Shown one piece after another: positions 10,320 to 23,260 of a stretch of DNA of 64,000 nt (positions are counted from its first letter, which is position 1; the number at the start of each line of letters is the position of its first letter). The translations under genes and the position numbers were made by a program. The notes beneath the pieces are model-generated. The model ran no database searches. It had not been told where the DNA came from and saw only the letters and a list, made by a program, of their open reading frames with translations. The DNA lies in contig NC_059347.1 in the NCBI RefSeq assembly GCF_019703515.2, forward strand, positions 22,070,501 to 22,134,500. The letters are read 5' to 3'. This stretch comes from Myxocyprinus asiaticus (taxonomy: Eukaryota > Chordata > Actinopteri > Cypriniformes > Catostomidae).

Positions 10320-10560
10320 TCTTGGTTAAGTTTTATTTATGAAAATACAATTGTTCATTGTTTGTTCATATTAGTTCAGAGTGCACTAACTATTGTTAAC
10401 ATATAAAACCTTGCATTAAAAATGCATTAGTAATTGTAGAAATTAAAATTAACCAAGATTAATAAGTGCTGTAAAAGTATTGTTCATTGTTACTTCATGT
10501 TACTTAATATAGTTAACTAATGTAAACGAATGCAACAGTATTATAAAGTGTCACCAAATG
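10320..10560. repeat. Right half of the MITE interrupted by DIRS copy A
   Basis: Resumes with tcttggttaag and gaaaatacaattgttcattg, matching the uninterrupted unit at 6375-6420, and ends near tataaagtgtcacc, matching the fish-wide acactttataa type end. This fixes the DIRS boundaries independently. Confidence 0.65.
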
Positions 10561-12808
10561 AACATTAACCAATGTTGACAAATGTTGTAAAAGCATTGTT
10601 CACACTAATGTTAACAAATACAACCTTAAGAGCTTCCTTGGCAAAGTCATAAGCTTTGTTATCTGAAAATAATAATAATAATAATAATAATAATTCTGAG
10701 AGAGTAAAATACAAAACATCAGACTCGTGCATTAAAATACATGAAAACACATTTGTAAATCAGGATCTTCTAAAAATAGTTTGGTTTGAAATAAAAAAAA
10801 AATTAAATCAGAGATTATGAGTTTACGTGTCACAGAGACACTGAGCCTGTGACCTCCAGTTGAATGATCGAAATGACCATTAGAGTCTTTACCTCTAAAA
10901 TGTTGGACACACTTACAACATTCTAATAGTCCTTCTCTGGTATGCATGATCATTCACTGAGCCCCTAATACTATCAGGAAATGTAGTAACACTAATGATA
11001 AAATATTAGCCATGCTGGCAGTGTCATAATTTAATCTCAGCCTGGCGTTTGAGGTCAAAGACCGGCTTAAACTATTGAACCTCTTTCAACTATATTTTGT
11101 CTTTACGTGTATAAATACTGTATATGTATTGTCAAAATGCTGTAAAGTTAATGCAAACATGAAAATATGTCTAAGATGAGTGTATTATTAACACATATTT
11201 AATGGAGCATCACAGAAAATGGTCTCTTTCTCACTTCTGCCTCTTTCAAGGCAAACTGCTCCATATCATGGGCTATTCTTGAAGCAGCTGCATACAGCAC
11301 AGTTATTGTGCTTGACCCTCTATCCAGCTGGTATGTGGTCTGAAATAAAAGTTTGACATTAGAATGCTGACAAAAATTCTTTTAATCCCTCTTTTCAATA
11401 GGTGAGCAACTGATAACTTTTCACTCATAATTAACTCATCTTGAAATGAGAGACATTTGGAGGAAATTGAACTGTCAGCCAATGAAGTCGTGTGTTTGAC
11501 CTCATCACAGCGAGTGGGGCCCATCATAATTGTTCATTTGGTGCCTATCAGTCTGGCCTCGTCCTCTTCTTGCCAATCTGTTGACCTCCCCCTCCGCAAT
11601 TCCATTTGGTTCTGTTTTAATTATGACTCAGCAAATCCAAAGAAATAGCAAAACCCACCCTGAGCTCCCCTCGTCTGTCACTCAGCCCCTGATTGACATG
11701 AGCCAGACAGCCTGAGTGCCTTGGGGAAAATTGAAGCAGTGGATGCCTAAAACGGCTGTTTATATGTCCTCGAGCAGCCAGGCTCGTTCATTTGCTCTGT
11801 TCTTTCCTTCCCTCTCCTGCTTTTGTTGACAATATAGATAATGGACATAGTGGTGCATTAACATGTATTTGTCCACAGTTCTTGATATGATTAATGTAAA
11901 TAGGTGAAAAGGCTTTTAACATTTCTGATGCAAAATGTCACCAGGCACAAGGGTTCTTCTTGAGTGATTCACCCACAGAGTAGTAATTAGTCCTATCTTG
12001 ACAATGCATCCATTCATATACTAATTCTCAATGCCTCAATTAAGCAAATGTTTTCCACATTGAAAATGCCATGCTGTTTGCCAGTCACAACTCTACTGAG
12101 CGACTTGCGTGCTTTTGGGTGCACTGAAGCAATGCTGTTAGCTGTGGTGTCTAACCAGGCAAACATTTTTAAAAAGAAAAATATCTTTAAATCCGATAGG
12201 CCTTTTTGTTTTTCCTTCAGATGCATTTCATTGTATAGACTCTTTTGTGGTTGCTCAAAGAAACTGATAACACTAAAGCTTGAAACAGCTATTGTCTTCT
12301 CCAAGATTTGTGTAGAATCAATTTACGATTTTAAATGAATACCGGGGAATGCAAGTGGCTGAACCATCTGGGTCCAGAAGAATGTCAAAACAACAGTGTA
12401 GCGATACAATTTCAACCTAGACTTTTTTTCATTTCCCCCTGAACCTCTGTCATGATGCTGAGAATTGCTCGCTATGTGATTGTATCTGTCATGCATTCAC
12501 CCATGGGCAGTTAATAGGTTTAACCCAAATGATTTTCTGTCCTTTTCTTTGGGCAATAGTCTCAAACTGGGAATTTGTAATAGACCATTTTGTTAACCTT
12601 CTCAGGGTAGGAGCATAAAATATGTGTCTGGTCAGTGGAGGTAAAAACTTGCTGTTGATAAATCTGGATGTTTGTCTGTTTTTAGAAATCAGAAAGACAT
12701 TTTCAGAAAAAGGTTTTATTAGCTTCGGTGACCTTTTAAAAATAATTACAAGAATTATAAGTTGAAAAGAAGAGAGGATGGAAGCAAGGATATAATTGAA
12801 AGATATCT
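10561..12808. other. Non-coding DNA with a candidate conserved block at 11225-11740
   Basis: No gene supported. An (AAT)n run lies at about 10670-10694. The block 11225-11740 is repeat-free, closer to even base composition, and contains homeodomain-like taattatg and ctaattaactc-type sites; it resembles conserved non-coding elements near developmental genes. The open frames here have no known domains. Confidence 0.3.
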
Positions 12809-13075
12809 TAAAGGGTCAGTTATCCCCAAAGTGAAAATGTTATCATCATTTACTCACCCTAATATTGTTCCAAACATGTATGGCTGTATTTCTTCAGTGG
12901 GACACAAAAGAAGATGTTAGGCAATACAATGAAAGATAATGGTGACTGAGACTGAACATTCTACCTAACATCTCCTTTTGTGTTCCACAGAAGAAATTCA
13001 TACAGATCTGGAGCAACAAGAGTGTGAGTAAATAATGACAAAGTGTTCATTTGATGGCGAACTATCTCTATAACA
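12809..13075. mobile_element. TTAA-type palindromic MITE (Angel-like), complete but diverged
   Basis: Left end ttaaagggtcagttatcccc, right end gcgaactatctctataac. The arms are mutually inverted: tcatttactcaccc and tgttccaaacatgtatggc pair with cagatctggagcaacaaga and gagtaaataatga. No coding capacity. Such short palindromic elements with TTAA targets are abundant in cyprinid genomes; the Angel/Kolobok assignment is from memory of the consensus. Confidence 0.7.
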
Positions 13076-13682
13076 CATGCTAGAAATGTTATGGATTGGA
13101 TTTGTTGAAGTATGCTGATTTCCACTCAAAAGAAGGATTGTGTTGATATTACAAAAATCACTTCTTTTCAAATTACACACACAGGGCCAGTGTGATTAAG
13201 TTTGTTAAGTAATAATTTATTCTAATTTATCCAAGATGAGGGTTATTCTGTTCAAACTTTACTAACAATCGTAGACTCCATCATTATCATACAAACGTGT
13301 TATTGATTTTATGCAGATGATCACCAATACATTTTGGAAGGTATGATGCGCTGTTAATGTTTACAGTATTAGAAAACAATTACCTTACCACATTCCTTTG
13401 AGTAATTGTTTATTATTTTTTAATTAGACAAACAATGATGATCAATAATTTTGAAAAAAGGGCAATGAATAACATCAACTATTATAGATTTGTTGCCAGC
13501 ATTTGAGATCAATTGTTTTAATGATTTCTACAATGTCAGTTCAATGGCATTCAGTGCCACTGAATCCAATGCAGATGATAAGGTCACTTAGTGATGTCTT
13601 GGACTGTAGACGTTAGTTGTAAATGTTTGTAATTGTATGGGGAACCCTTTACAATAAAATGTTATTTGTTAAAGTAATGTTC
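13076..13682. other. Non-coding DNA, nothing supported
   Basis: AT-rich. Short homopolymers only. No gene, no clear element boundaries. Confidence 0.5.
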
Positions 13683-15150
13683 GGTGTTAAATACAAGTTA
13701 AGCTCAATCGACAACATTTGTGGCATAATATTGATTAACACAAAAATGTATTTTAAAAAAGCAAAAATCGAGGTTACAGTGAGGCACTTACAATGAAAGT
13801 GAATGGGGCCAATCCGCAAACATTAAAACACACACTGTCACAAGACAAAAAGGATATGCGTGTAAAAATGATTTTGTGTGATAAAATCACTTATTACACA
13901 GCTCTCTGGAATATTCGATTCTGATTGGTCAATGTCGCCATCCAGCGGTCAGATATTGCTCTGTAACTACCCAAAATTGTACATATTTTACGAGTTGGCT
14001 ATTTCGTATGATTTCGTACAAGTTTGTTTGTATAAATTTGTACGATTTCATCACGTGCAAATGCCCGGATGTCTAATGCATAAGTAAGCGAGAGTTTCGC
14101 GCACGAGGCGTTAAGGACATATTTATTAATATTATGCCCTTACCCAAACCCCTTATCTAAACCTAACCGATCAGTAGAGTGTGTAAACATGACAGGAAGC
14201 TGTTGTGTGTGATAGAAGCAAGTAATTGTCATGTATTAGATGGAAACGATGTCCAGCGATGTCATTGGCTGTAGTGAAAGTCGTAGGAATTCATACGAGT
14301 GCAGTCGTATAAGCCAAATTTAGAAAAGTCATATGAATCCTTATGATTTTACCTTGAGAGTGTGTAGCACTACCGCACATCCAGGGATTTAGACGTATTC
14401 GACCTCTCAACCAGGTTCTGCAAGCCATCTCTTCTGCTTCTCGGATCAATGTGCAATCTAATTAAATAATTTAAACTTAAATTAATGTTTCATGTGCATT
14501 TATTTATTTATTTGGCAAGTAGTCTTGTAATAGGCTGAATACCGAGGAGTCAGACGGTCATTTTTACAAAGTAAAATCCAACAGAACTCTGATGCAAACC
14601 AGAGGTCGATTTCAGCTGTTCAGCGACTTATTTCTTCTCAAACAGCATAATTTCAATGCAAATAAATATTTTATGTACATGTTTTTATTTATTTGGTTAG
14701 TAGCCATGTAATAAGCGTAATGTACAGTCAGCCGGTTGTTATTGCACAATAAACCCCGACAGGGTGTATTTTATTCCTTACTTACTAACCTTTTCTGTGT
14801 AAAGGTATAGCCAATTTTACAACTTCATTACCATGAAGATGTAATGTCAACAAACCCTAAAACCCTAAAACGACTGTAACAATGACAATTTAAACAAATT
14901 TACAGCACAAATAATACACAAGTTTTAACAGAATAATAAATGTAAGTGCTTTTCTAAAATTTTAAGCTTCACATTTCTGCCTTTAACCCTCCAAAAATGG
15001 GCCCCATTTCATTGTAAGTTCTGTAGCCTCTTTTTTTTAAAGAACAGAGGGATGAGTCAAAGTTACTTTTGTGGTAGGTTAATCAACATTATGCCACAAA
15101 TGCTGTCAATTGAGCTTCACTTGTATTGAACCTGGCATATTCTTTTAACC
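13683..15150. mobile_element. Inverted-repeat DNA element with nested insertion
   Basis: The left arm (13683-13840) reads ttaaatacaagttaagctc, then tgtggcataatattgatt, then acaatgaaagtgaatggggc. The right arm (about 14990-15150) reads the inverse: gggccccatttcattgtaag, aatcaacattatgccacaaa, gagcttcacttgtattgaac. About 1.1 kb of unrelated sequence lies between, including a unit with a Pol III-free, AT-rich cttacccaaaccccttatc region at 14140-14170. A third, partial copy of the left arm lies at 31438-31510. Confidence 0.6.
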
Positions 15151-17419
15151 AAGATGAAAACGTTGTAAAGCATTGTCAGTTTGTGATACCTAAAGTTTTA
15201 ACTAACATTATTGTACAGTGTTTTCATTGTATACATACATTCAGAAGAACAGTTTTAAGTAAGGGAGAAAGTGTTATGTGTCAGGTTTCAGTTTACTAAA
15301 TTGTTGACAGAACATACAGATAACTTACACTGAGTACATCTGGAATCCAATATAGGTAGTGTATAAATATATAGAATCAATATAGAATACAACTATTAGA
15401 AGTAAATACACTAAATATGAAATTGCATCAGACATCAAGATAGCTGTTTTCTATCCTGCTCCCTTATCCAATCCATTATTTACTTCACATACAGATGAAA
15501 TTGATCTTGATGCAGTGCAGTCACAGTCTTAATTGGCCAGCTCTACAACAGAAAATGGAATCCAATGGTTTAGGCAAGAATCAATGGACTAACCAGAGAG
15601 GGTGTGGAGGTAGGGACTGCACAGCCAATGTTTGATCAATCAGCCTCAAGTGATTACCAAATGTGTGCTTTTTAAAAGTAAACCTCCAGCTACTGGTTTG
15701 TTGCCAAGAGAATGCAAGACAAACAGACGTATGTGTTTCACACAATAGGACCTCTGGTATGTTCTGAGAGTAATTGGACAGTGTGTTGTAGCAGGTACTA
15801 TACGTAAAAACTCACTCACCTGCGAAGAACAGCATCTCGACAGATGCTGTCATGTTAAACCCAACACTAGTGTGAAACAGGCCAAACCTAACAGGACAAA
15901 CAAACCCCTCAGCTATGTAAATGCCCTCATAAATTAACCTGGGCACATGTGTTGTGGGAAATAATTACTGTGAAATTGATAATTGCACTGTTATGTGAGA
16001 TAATGTTTGGTAGCATGACGAGCAAGACCCATCCTGGTGTAACATTCCTGGATGTCAGCGACATCCAATTTCGATATAAAGTCAAACTGTTGATGAACTT
16101 TAGTGGAGAGATGAGCATCTATGATTATTTTACTGTTATTTCAACCTTTTGTCTAAAATAGTCAAAAGTTTAATGCAGGGGCAGAAATTAACTAGGGCTT
16201 GGGGCAAACATACCAACAAATGTGACAAAAATGTGCAAGATGTTTAAAATGTGGGAGCAAAAAATGCCTGTAGTGATTTTTCTCTGATTGTTTATATATT
16301 ATCTAATATTTCTTGTATTAATTATGTTCTATTCTATACCTATCTAGTGATGGGGTTCATTTTATAGCTAATATCAAGTGTTTTTGTTCTTTAAAAAGAA
16401 ATAAAAGAAAAAAACGAAAATGAAAATGCTACAAATGAATAAAACACTCCCAATATCTCTTAAACTTTCATAGAGAGCTGTATAATCTAACATAAGGATC
16501 AGACAATTTTTACAAATGTTTTATAGCAGAGCATTTATTGACATTTTTACATTATTTACTGTTGCTTTTAATATTAACAGCCATAACTGTTCAGATTGAC
16601 AATTTATTTGAACTAATTGATTCAATTATTAATAGACAATTCAGGCAAATAAATAATTTTGTTGCCACTTAAATAAACACGTTAATTTCTAATATATAAT
16701 TCCCTAGGAACGATAATCTTTGATGACTCCTTCTAATGTCTCCTTTTTAAACTTGTTATCCAAACAGATTCCCCTTTTGTATTGGATTATGTGGGTCAAA
16801 CTTATTTGTTCTTGATGTCCTCCATTATGAAGTGAAAACTTTCATTTTGAAGGATGGTATGTAAGGTCTTGTTTACTTTGCTTGAATGCATAAACCCTTT
16901 GAATTGGTCAGAGCTCAGTGCGTAAAAGCAGAAACATTCTGCTAGGACGTTTTGGTGAAGGCTTCTTCTCCATCTATATGGTTGTTGATGATTTATCTGA
17001 GCATTTGTGGCAGCTGTGTGTTACGTCTAATAGAGCAGAAAGGCTGCTCAGAATAAAGCTATTTGAAAATTTGTTTATGTGAAATATTTGTAAATGGAAG
17101 GAGGCCTCCTGGCGACTTAGCGTCACGTTCTGGTGTCATGCTGGATTCAGAATTTGATGGGGGATTTGAAGCTGGCAAATGGAGCACAAGCTGAAGAAGA
17201 TCACAAAGACTCTCGCCTCCCCCAAGTGCCTGCCATGTCTCAGTGTTAGTGCTCTTCCATATGCCAGCAGGGTCTGCTGATGTCTCTTCTCTGAGCCAGA
17301 GTCATTTAAAAGAATTCCCCTTTGGTTTTTTGAAAATGTGAATGTCATATTTGCTCATTTGATAGTGCAGAGCAACACAAACAGGGATCTTACTATATTG
17401 CTATAAAATTTGTCCTGTG
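15151..17419. other. Non-coding DNA, nothing supported
   Basis: No gene, RNA or clear element. The block near 15460-15700 and 17100-17340 is less AT-rich and repeat-free. The minus frame 17348-17136 has no known domain. Confidence 0.4.
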
Positions 17420-17687
17420 ATAAAATTGAGACAAAGTATTTGGACACTTTATAGTTGTCAAATGTTAGTGGAACATTTTCCACAGTTAATGTGTTGAACT
17501 ACACCTGTGGTTACTCTGTTAGGACACCTGTGTGAATTTGAGGAGAACTGACTTCATACATCCACTAAAATTACCTTGATAGCAGTTGGTAAAATATGGG
17601 GGGGGGACACTTGGTTTGATATTTGTTATCTTATGCTATCAAATTAATATATTTTAAGTGTCCAAATACTTTCTGGGCCACTGTACA
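17420..17687. mobile_element. Short MITE with gtgtccaaatactt ends
   Basis: Left end gagacaaagtatttggacac, right end gtgtccaaatactttctggg then ccactg. The arms are inverted over about 20 bp and the interior has no coding sequence. Ends of this type occur on fish Tc1/mariner-like elements, but I see no transposase. A G-run lies at 17601-17608. Confidence 0.6.
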
Positions 17688-18179
17688 CAAACATAAACTA
17701 TTTGTAAGACAAAGGAAAATTTTCATAAACACATTGTTAATTGTTGTCTAAAATGATCAGTGAGATCACAACTGGAAGGAATACTTTGCTATATATGGAT
17801 TTCTTCAACTTTAGGCACTTTTAGCACTGTGGCGTGAAAGTAGTCTTGTTAAAACATCACACTCTCACTTTTTTATTTAATTTGTCTGTTAACCAGGGAC
17901 GTAGTTTCCATGGGAGATGGGGGTCAATAATGAAGGTATGGTAAAAAGTCAGTTTCATTGTGATCTTCATATAACAGAAAGAAAAACATTTTCATCTGTT
18001 TGTTTTCATGAAAATCGGCCCCTTGGACATGAAAATGCCCGAAGTTGAAGAAACATAATCTATGGATAATGTAAAGATTTTTTTACTTATCAAAACATTT
18101 CCTGATTTATTTACATTTGTGAACTGATGGTTACTTTCCCATTTGAAAAATTATTTCAAAGCAGTACCAACTTACACTC
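17688..18179. other. Non-coding DNA, nothing supported
   Basis: AT-rich, no gene. The segment 17800-18060 has a small imperfect inverted pair, tggatttcttcaactt and gaagttgaagaaa, that might be the ends of a short decayed element. Confidence 0.35.
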
Positions 18180-18889
18180 TAAAGGCCTTTCCCACCTACG
18201 GTCCTGGTACTTTTCCCTCAGTAACTCTCTAGATGAGAACTGTTACGAGGAACGGAACACCCTGTTGCATTCGGATTCACAAAATGAACCACTGTAGTGA
18301 CGTCATCTAGTATTGACTTTTGTTTGTTTAGGGCTGTTTTATATGAACTGTGGCTGCATCAAAAACATAGGTAGCTGTTTTTGGATGAATGGAACTCTCT
18401 GAACAGTTTAAAAAGCACCTTATTTCATCCTACCTTCATCCATCCTTACACAGCCTCCGAAGGCAGCATTTACAGTAGTATGAGATATACACAAAAACTA
18501 AGAAATCAGGATGGGGGCAATTACTTATTCACAGAACTGTTCCTACACCACACCAGACTTCTCTGCTTTTATATGGATGGCTGTCTACTAGGAAGTTCTC
18601 TTTAGAAATAGATGTATGTACATATAACTCAGGGACATAAAGAACTGAATATTGCAAGAGCAAAAACTTTCCTTCAGATATATTTGGTAATTGCAAAGAG
18701 AAGTAATTTATCCATTATTTTGGTCTGTCCTCTATTTTCAAGGGTAACATTTCTTTATAAATTGCCTACTGTGTGAGGGAAAATGTAAAAATCCTGTCAT
18801 CTACTCACACTTATGTTCTTCCTTTGGAGCCCTTTCTAAAATAGTTTTGCATGCCCTCGCAATATGTTTTCCTTTTCCTTGCAATAAAT

Positions 18890-19215
18890 TGACCATGGTT
18901 TTAATTTAGTAATATTTGAGTAACCATGGTTAATCTTGTGGTTATGGTGTATCTAAAAATACCATGGTTAAATTACGGTTTCTGTAGTAAAACCATGTTT
19001 AATTTTCATAAAGGCTAACCATGGTTTCATACAGTAACAAAGTGAAACTATGGTATTTTTAGTAAAACCAGAGGAACCATAATATTTTGATTTTTACCTT
19101 AGTTTTCATTGTCATGTATTATTATTGTGGTTTCACTACAAATATGGTTACTATAATAAAACCATTATACATTTTGTGGTTATGGTTTCACTACAAATAC
19201 CATAGTTTAATAGTT
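18890..19215. repeat. accatggt-rich repeat
   Basis: Repeated accatggttt, aaaccatgg and tatggtttcactacaaata motifs in both orientations give a self-complementary structure. A short relative is seen at about 26905-26950 (ctacagtaaccacagtatca). Typical of a fish MITE or satellite-like element; family not assigned. Confidence 0.5.
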
Positions 19216-19284
19216 GACCACAATTTTTTTAAATAAAAGATTCAGGGAAAGAAAAAAACCCTCCCTGTTCTCTCAGAGGGGCTC

Positions 19285-19475
19285 AGTATGTTCCAAACCT
19301 GTATGTCTTTAGTGGAAGATATTGAAATATCTCAGTCTCAGTCACCATTCACTTTTACAGAGAGAAAAAAAGATGCAATGAAATTGAATGTTGACTGAGA
19401 TTCTCTGTCCCTTCTTCCTTTTGCATTGCACAGAATAAAAAAGTCATAAAGGTTCAGAACAACAAGAGGGTGTGT
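19285..19475. repeat. TTAA-type MITE fragment
   Basis: Contains tgttccaaacctgtatgtc, then the inverse ttcagaacaacaagagggtg. Both outer tips are missing. Compare the complete copies at 12809-13075 and 21779-21936. Confidence 0.55.
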
Positions 19476-20329
19476 ATATGATATCAGTATACAAAGAACT
19501 CCAGACAACATGAGTTGTGGAAAATCAGATGTGATCTATGAGCTTTACTCAGCTTTATACCCATGTCACCCATGCCTAAATCCGCCCCAGTTTATACCGT
19601 TCCTGCCATTGAAGAGATGGTATGTCAATCCCTCGCAGCCTCATTGTCATTCCCATTAAAAATCAAAGATGGCGCTAGCGTGAATAAGGTCAATAAAATG
19701 AACTACACTTGTTGTGTGTTTGATCAAATATTACATACAGTAGGCTGATTTATTCATTGAAGTATTTGGGATTTTAAAATGGAAAGTGAAAATGTGTTGA
19801 TTGTATAGCATATTTTTACCCAACTGAAATCAACATACAGTAGTTTCTACATAAGGTAAACAAATCATTTGGATGATTTTATGTTTGTTTTCAGTGATGC
19901 TAATGACCCTGATTCAATGTGACATTCAAAGGATGCCGAGAGGATGAACAAATGACTTGTAGCAAATGTCCCTTAAAGGTCCCCAATTGCCCGCTGGAGG
20001 TCCTCCAAACGTCCCTCCGAACGTCCTTTTGATGTCTAAAAGACCCTACTCGAAGACGTCCAAGGGACGTTTTGGGGAACATTTTTGTTAGCTGGGTGTG
20101 GAGCTCTTCTCCTTTCTCAGTGCAGGTTTTTGACCAATCATAGGCTGCATTACCTCCCACAGTCCTTATATGCCCCAAAAGTGTCTACCCAGGAGTAGGA
20201 GCTAAAAATGTCCCCTAAAACAGCTTCAAGGAACTATAGTTCCTTATGTGTGAAACTGACGAAAAGCACTATACCCGAGGAAAGTACCTAAAACAGGCTT
20301 TAGTTCCACCAGTGGGAAAGACCCTTAAG

Positions 20330-20892
20330 TCTCGGCAAAGAATTGTGCCATTTCTGCCTGTTTACTACCTAAAGCCAAATTACATTTGATGATCCTTAAT
20401 TCTGACACAGTCTGCCCCTCCAAAGTCTCTTTTCCAGCTCAGCAATCATATGTTTGCTTACCGCACTGCTCTCCTAAGTGTTCCTTTGCATGTAAATTAA
20501 TCTTGATTCAGTTTACACTGTCATGCTGAGTGGTACTAATTGCCCATAGCAATTAAGCAGCCTGAATAAGAAAAGTAAAAAAAAAAAAAAAGCCAAATTG
20601 CAGCACTTGACATGATGTTTCTTTGTGCCAATACATTAGCAGCACGTAATGAGTGCTCTGTTTTGAAAAGCATGGTATACAAGAGTTTTAATTTCACTTC
20701 AGTGGAGCAGCACCATGTCTTTTGAAGTCCAAGTTAGACAAAACTTTAACAGTGTGGATGTTGAGTTTAAATAGGAAGCAATGCATTCACTTGTACTGTA
20801 CAAGCTCTGAGTGCCATCCATCATTTTATTTGCAGAAGCTTGACAAAAGTACTTTAAATAACACTCCATTTACTCCCGGTGCTGGGGAAAAC
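20330..20892. other. Non-coding DNA, candidate conserved block
   Basis: 20340-20560 is repeat-free with sites such as tttgcatgtaaattaatc (octamer-like atttgcat related) and aattgcccatagcaattaag. It may be a conserved non-coding element. No coding frame. Confidence 0.3.
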
Positions 20893-21669
20893 AGGTTTTA
20901 AAGGGATAGTTCACCCAAAAATGAAAATTCTCTCATTATTTACTCACCCTCATGATATCCCAGGTGTGTATGACTTTCTTTCTTCACCAGAACACATTTG
21001 AAGAAAAATAGAAAAGTATCTTAGATCAGTAGGTCCTTAAAATGCAAGTGAATGGAGATTTCTCTTTTGAAGCTCATATCACAGACATTCAGCATAAACG
21101 TCATCGATATGACTCTAGAGGTTAAATTGATGTCTTCTAAAGCAACACAGTCACTTTTGGTGCGAAAAAAGATCAATATTTAAGTACTTTTTAACTAGAA
21201 TCCAGTGTGAGGGTAAGCTGCATGAGAGGTTGGAGTTCAAGTGATCTCTCGTGTAACGTATTCCCGTTGCCATGATACAGATGTAATCTCACGTTCTCCA
21301 CTCAGTTGAGACATCCAAGCACACAAACGCACCATTGTGAGTAAAGAAACAGATAAATACAGATCTAAACCAAAACCAACCAAGCTACTGTACAGAGTTC
21401 CTCCTTCTCACCTGTAAACAGCGCTGCTCTTCTTGCTGTGACTCATGTGTGTCAGTTCTTGTGTTTCAAATGGCAATGCAATTACGTCACACGTGCATAC
21501 CGCTGACCAGAAGCATGATTTAAAGTTAGAAAGTACTTAAATATTTATTTATTTCGCACCAAAAGCGAGGACTGACTGAGCTAAGATATTTTTCTATTTT
21601 TCTTCAAATGTGTTCTGGTGAAGAAAGAAAGTCATAAGTTTCATTTTTGGGTGAACTATCCTTTTAACA
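20893..21669. mobile_element. TTAA-type MITE, long version
   Basis: Left end ttaaagggatagttcaccc, right end gggtgaactatccttttaa. Long arms pair for most of the length (gactttctttcttcaccaga against gtgaagaaagaaagtcat). Flanked by TTAA-like sequence. The centre near 21200-21540 has no coding sequence. Confidence 0.75.
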
Positions 21670-21778
21670 TTAACCAACAGTACATAGCCGTATTAATTTG
21701 TTAAACTTTAATTTAGAAAAGAAAAGAACAAAATACTAAGATTAAAATAAGAAAAAATAAATCAAACTACATGCCACA

Positions 21779-21936
21779 TTTAAAGGAATAGTTCACCCAG
21801 AATTGATCATTCTCTCATCATGCCATCTCAAACTCATATAACTTTCTTTCTTCTGCAGAAATAAAGTCATATGAGTTTGAGACGCCATGAAAATTATGAG
21901 AGAATTATCATTTTTGGGTGAACTGTTCCTTTAAGC
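21779..21936. mobile_element. TTAA-type MITE, short, almost fully palindromic
   Basis: Left ttaaaggaatagttcaccc, right gggtgaactgttcctttaag. The two halves are near-perfect inverse copies meeting near the ttctgcagaa at the centre, so a single strand could fold into one long hairpin. About 158 bp. Confidence 0.8.
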
Positions 21937-22362
21937 GGAAGAATAGTTTTTGTGGCAATAGTTTCTTGTCTTTGTATCTTTCCTCATATTTTAAAACATA
22001 CTACTCTTAAATATCTTTTAATATTAAATATAATTGCATAATAAGGACATGCTCATTATAATCAGAAAATCTAAAGTATAATTACTTTTTAATATTATAA
22101 AGTATTAAAGATATATTTTAAGTAGGCTATCTTTATGATAAAAAAGTATCACACTTACAACATTAAAATGTTTAAAACTGGTTTTAATTTATTGAATTAA
22201 GTAAAACATCAGTGTATATGTTGACCTAATATTTTTCTTCATGTATTTCACCATGAATTTCATGTAAAAAATACATACAATTCTCAATGTATTTCACCAG
22301 TATGAGGCAGAACTCCCCAAAACCATTGTGCTGTTTATATATGTACAGTATATGACGAATAT

Positions 22363-22440
22363 ACAATCAAATCAAATCAAATCAAATCACTTTTATTGTA
22401 TCATATATACAGTATGAGTGTATTATTGTCCCTGTGGATT
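22363..22440. repeat. Probable LINE 3' tail fragment
   Basis: Four aatca units followed by cacttttattgtatcatata resemble, on the opposite strand, the 3' end of fish LINEs, which finish in a short tandem repeat after an aataaa-like signal. No RT sequence is attached. The rest of 21937-23015 has no supported gene; 22650-22860 is a repeat-free, less AT-rich block that may be conserved non-coding DNA. Confidence 0.4.
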
Positions 22441-23015
22441 TCTTGTGTTTAGCTCTAGAACAATATATGTTTTCCATATTTTTCATTTTTCAGAAAAAAT
22501 TTGCAGCAAGATAATTCTAAACATTCAACATGTTTTCTCTATTGTCTGATATCTCCAGAAACACATCAATATGATCCTTAAGTGGCTTATCCTGCTGGTT
22601 TGTTGCTGTAAAACCACATAAATTTCCTCTAACCTATTTAGTACAATCTGTGTGGGGCCTCCACACAATTTACCAACTCGTGATAATTATTCTGGCAGCT
22701 CAAATGGAGAGGCCAGCCCTCTTTTCTCACTCATTGCTCCCTAATAGGATTGTGTCTGCTTCAGCAGACTTTAATTGAGGGCTCCATGTCAAAAGAGAGC
22801 AAGCCTGAATGACTCTCCCTTCTCAGCTGCTGGTCACCATGAAGTCTCCCAATAACATTAAAGGGATTAAAGTGCTGAGTTATGATTTTTATACAATGCA
22901 GCAATTGCCTGTTTTGTAATGTTAAATGATATATCTAGAGCTTAGACTGACTTTTTAACTGTGGTACACATAGCAAATCAGAGCTATGTTTGTTTGAACT
23001 CATTATTATATAATT

Positions 23016-23260
23016 AAAGGGTTAGTTCACACAAAAATGAAAGTTCTGTCATCACTTATTAACCCTCGTGTTGTTTCAGACCTATATGACTTTGTTCCGT
23101 GGAACACATTAGGAGATATTTTGACCTGAGGCAAAAATTCTACCTAACATCTCCTTTTGCGTGCCATAGAAGAAAGAAAGTCATATGGGTTTGGAACAAC
23201 ATGAGATTGAGTGAGTGAAAACAGAATTTTCATTTTGGGGTGAACTATCCCTTTAAATAT
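23016..23260. mobile_element. TTAA-type MITE
   Basis: Left ttaaagggttagttcacac, right ggggtgaactatccctttaa. Arms pair through gacctatatgactttgttcc and agaaagtcatatgggtttgg. Complete. Confidence 0.75.

Larger units (their letters stand above)
18180..20329. mobile_element. Large inverted-repeat DNA element with nested MITEs
   Basis: Left end taaaggcctttcccaccta followed by ggtacttttccctcagtaac; right end aaagtacctaaaacaggc, then ttccaccagtgggaaagacc. These are imperfect inverse matches. The interior holds younger insertions: an atggttt-rich repeat (18890-19215) and a TTAA MITE fragment (19285-19475). A segment at 19980-20060 repeats gtccctccgaacgtccttttg-like units. No transposase frame survives. 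Confidence 0.5.

Noticed and set aside
10732..10953. Possible exon on the minus strand
   Set aside because: The frame has no known domain and the donor and acceptor candidates are not consistent with each other.
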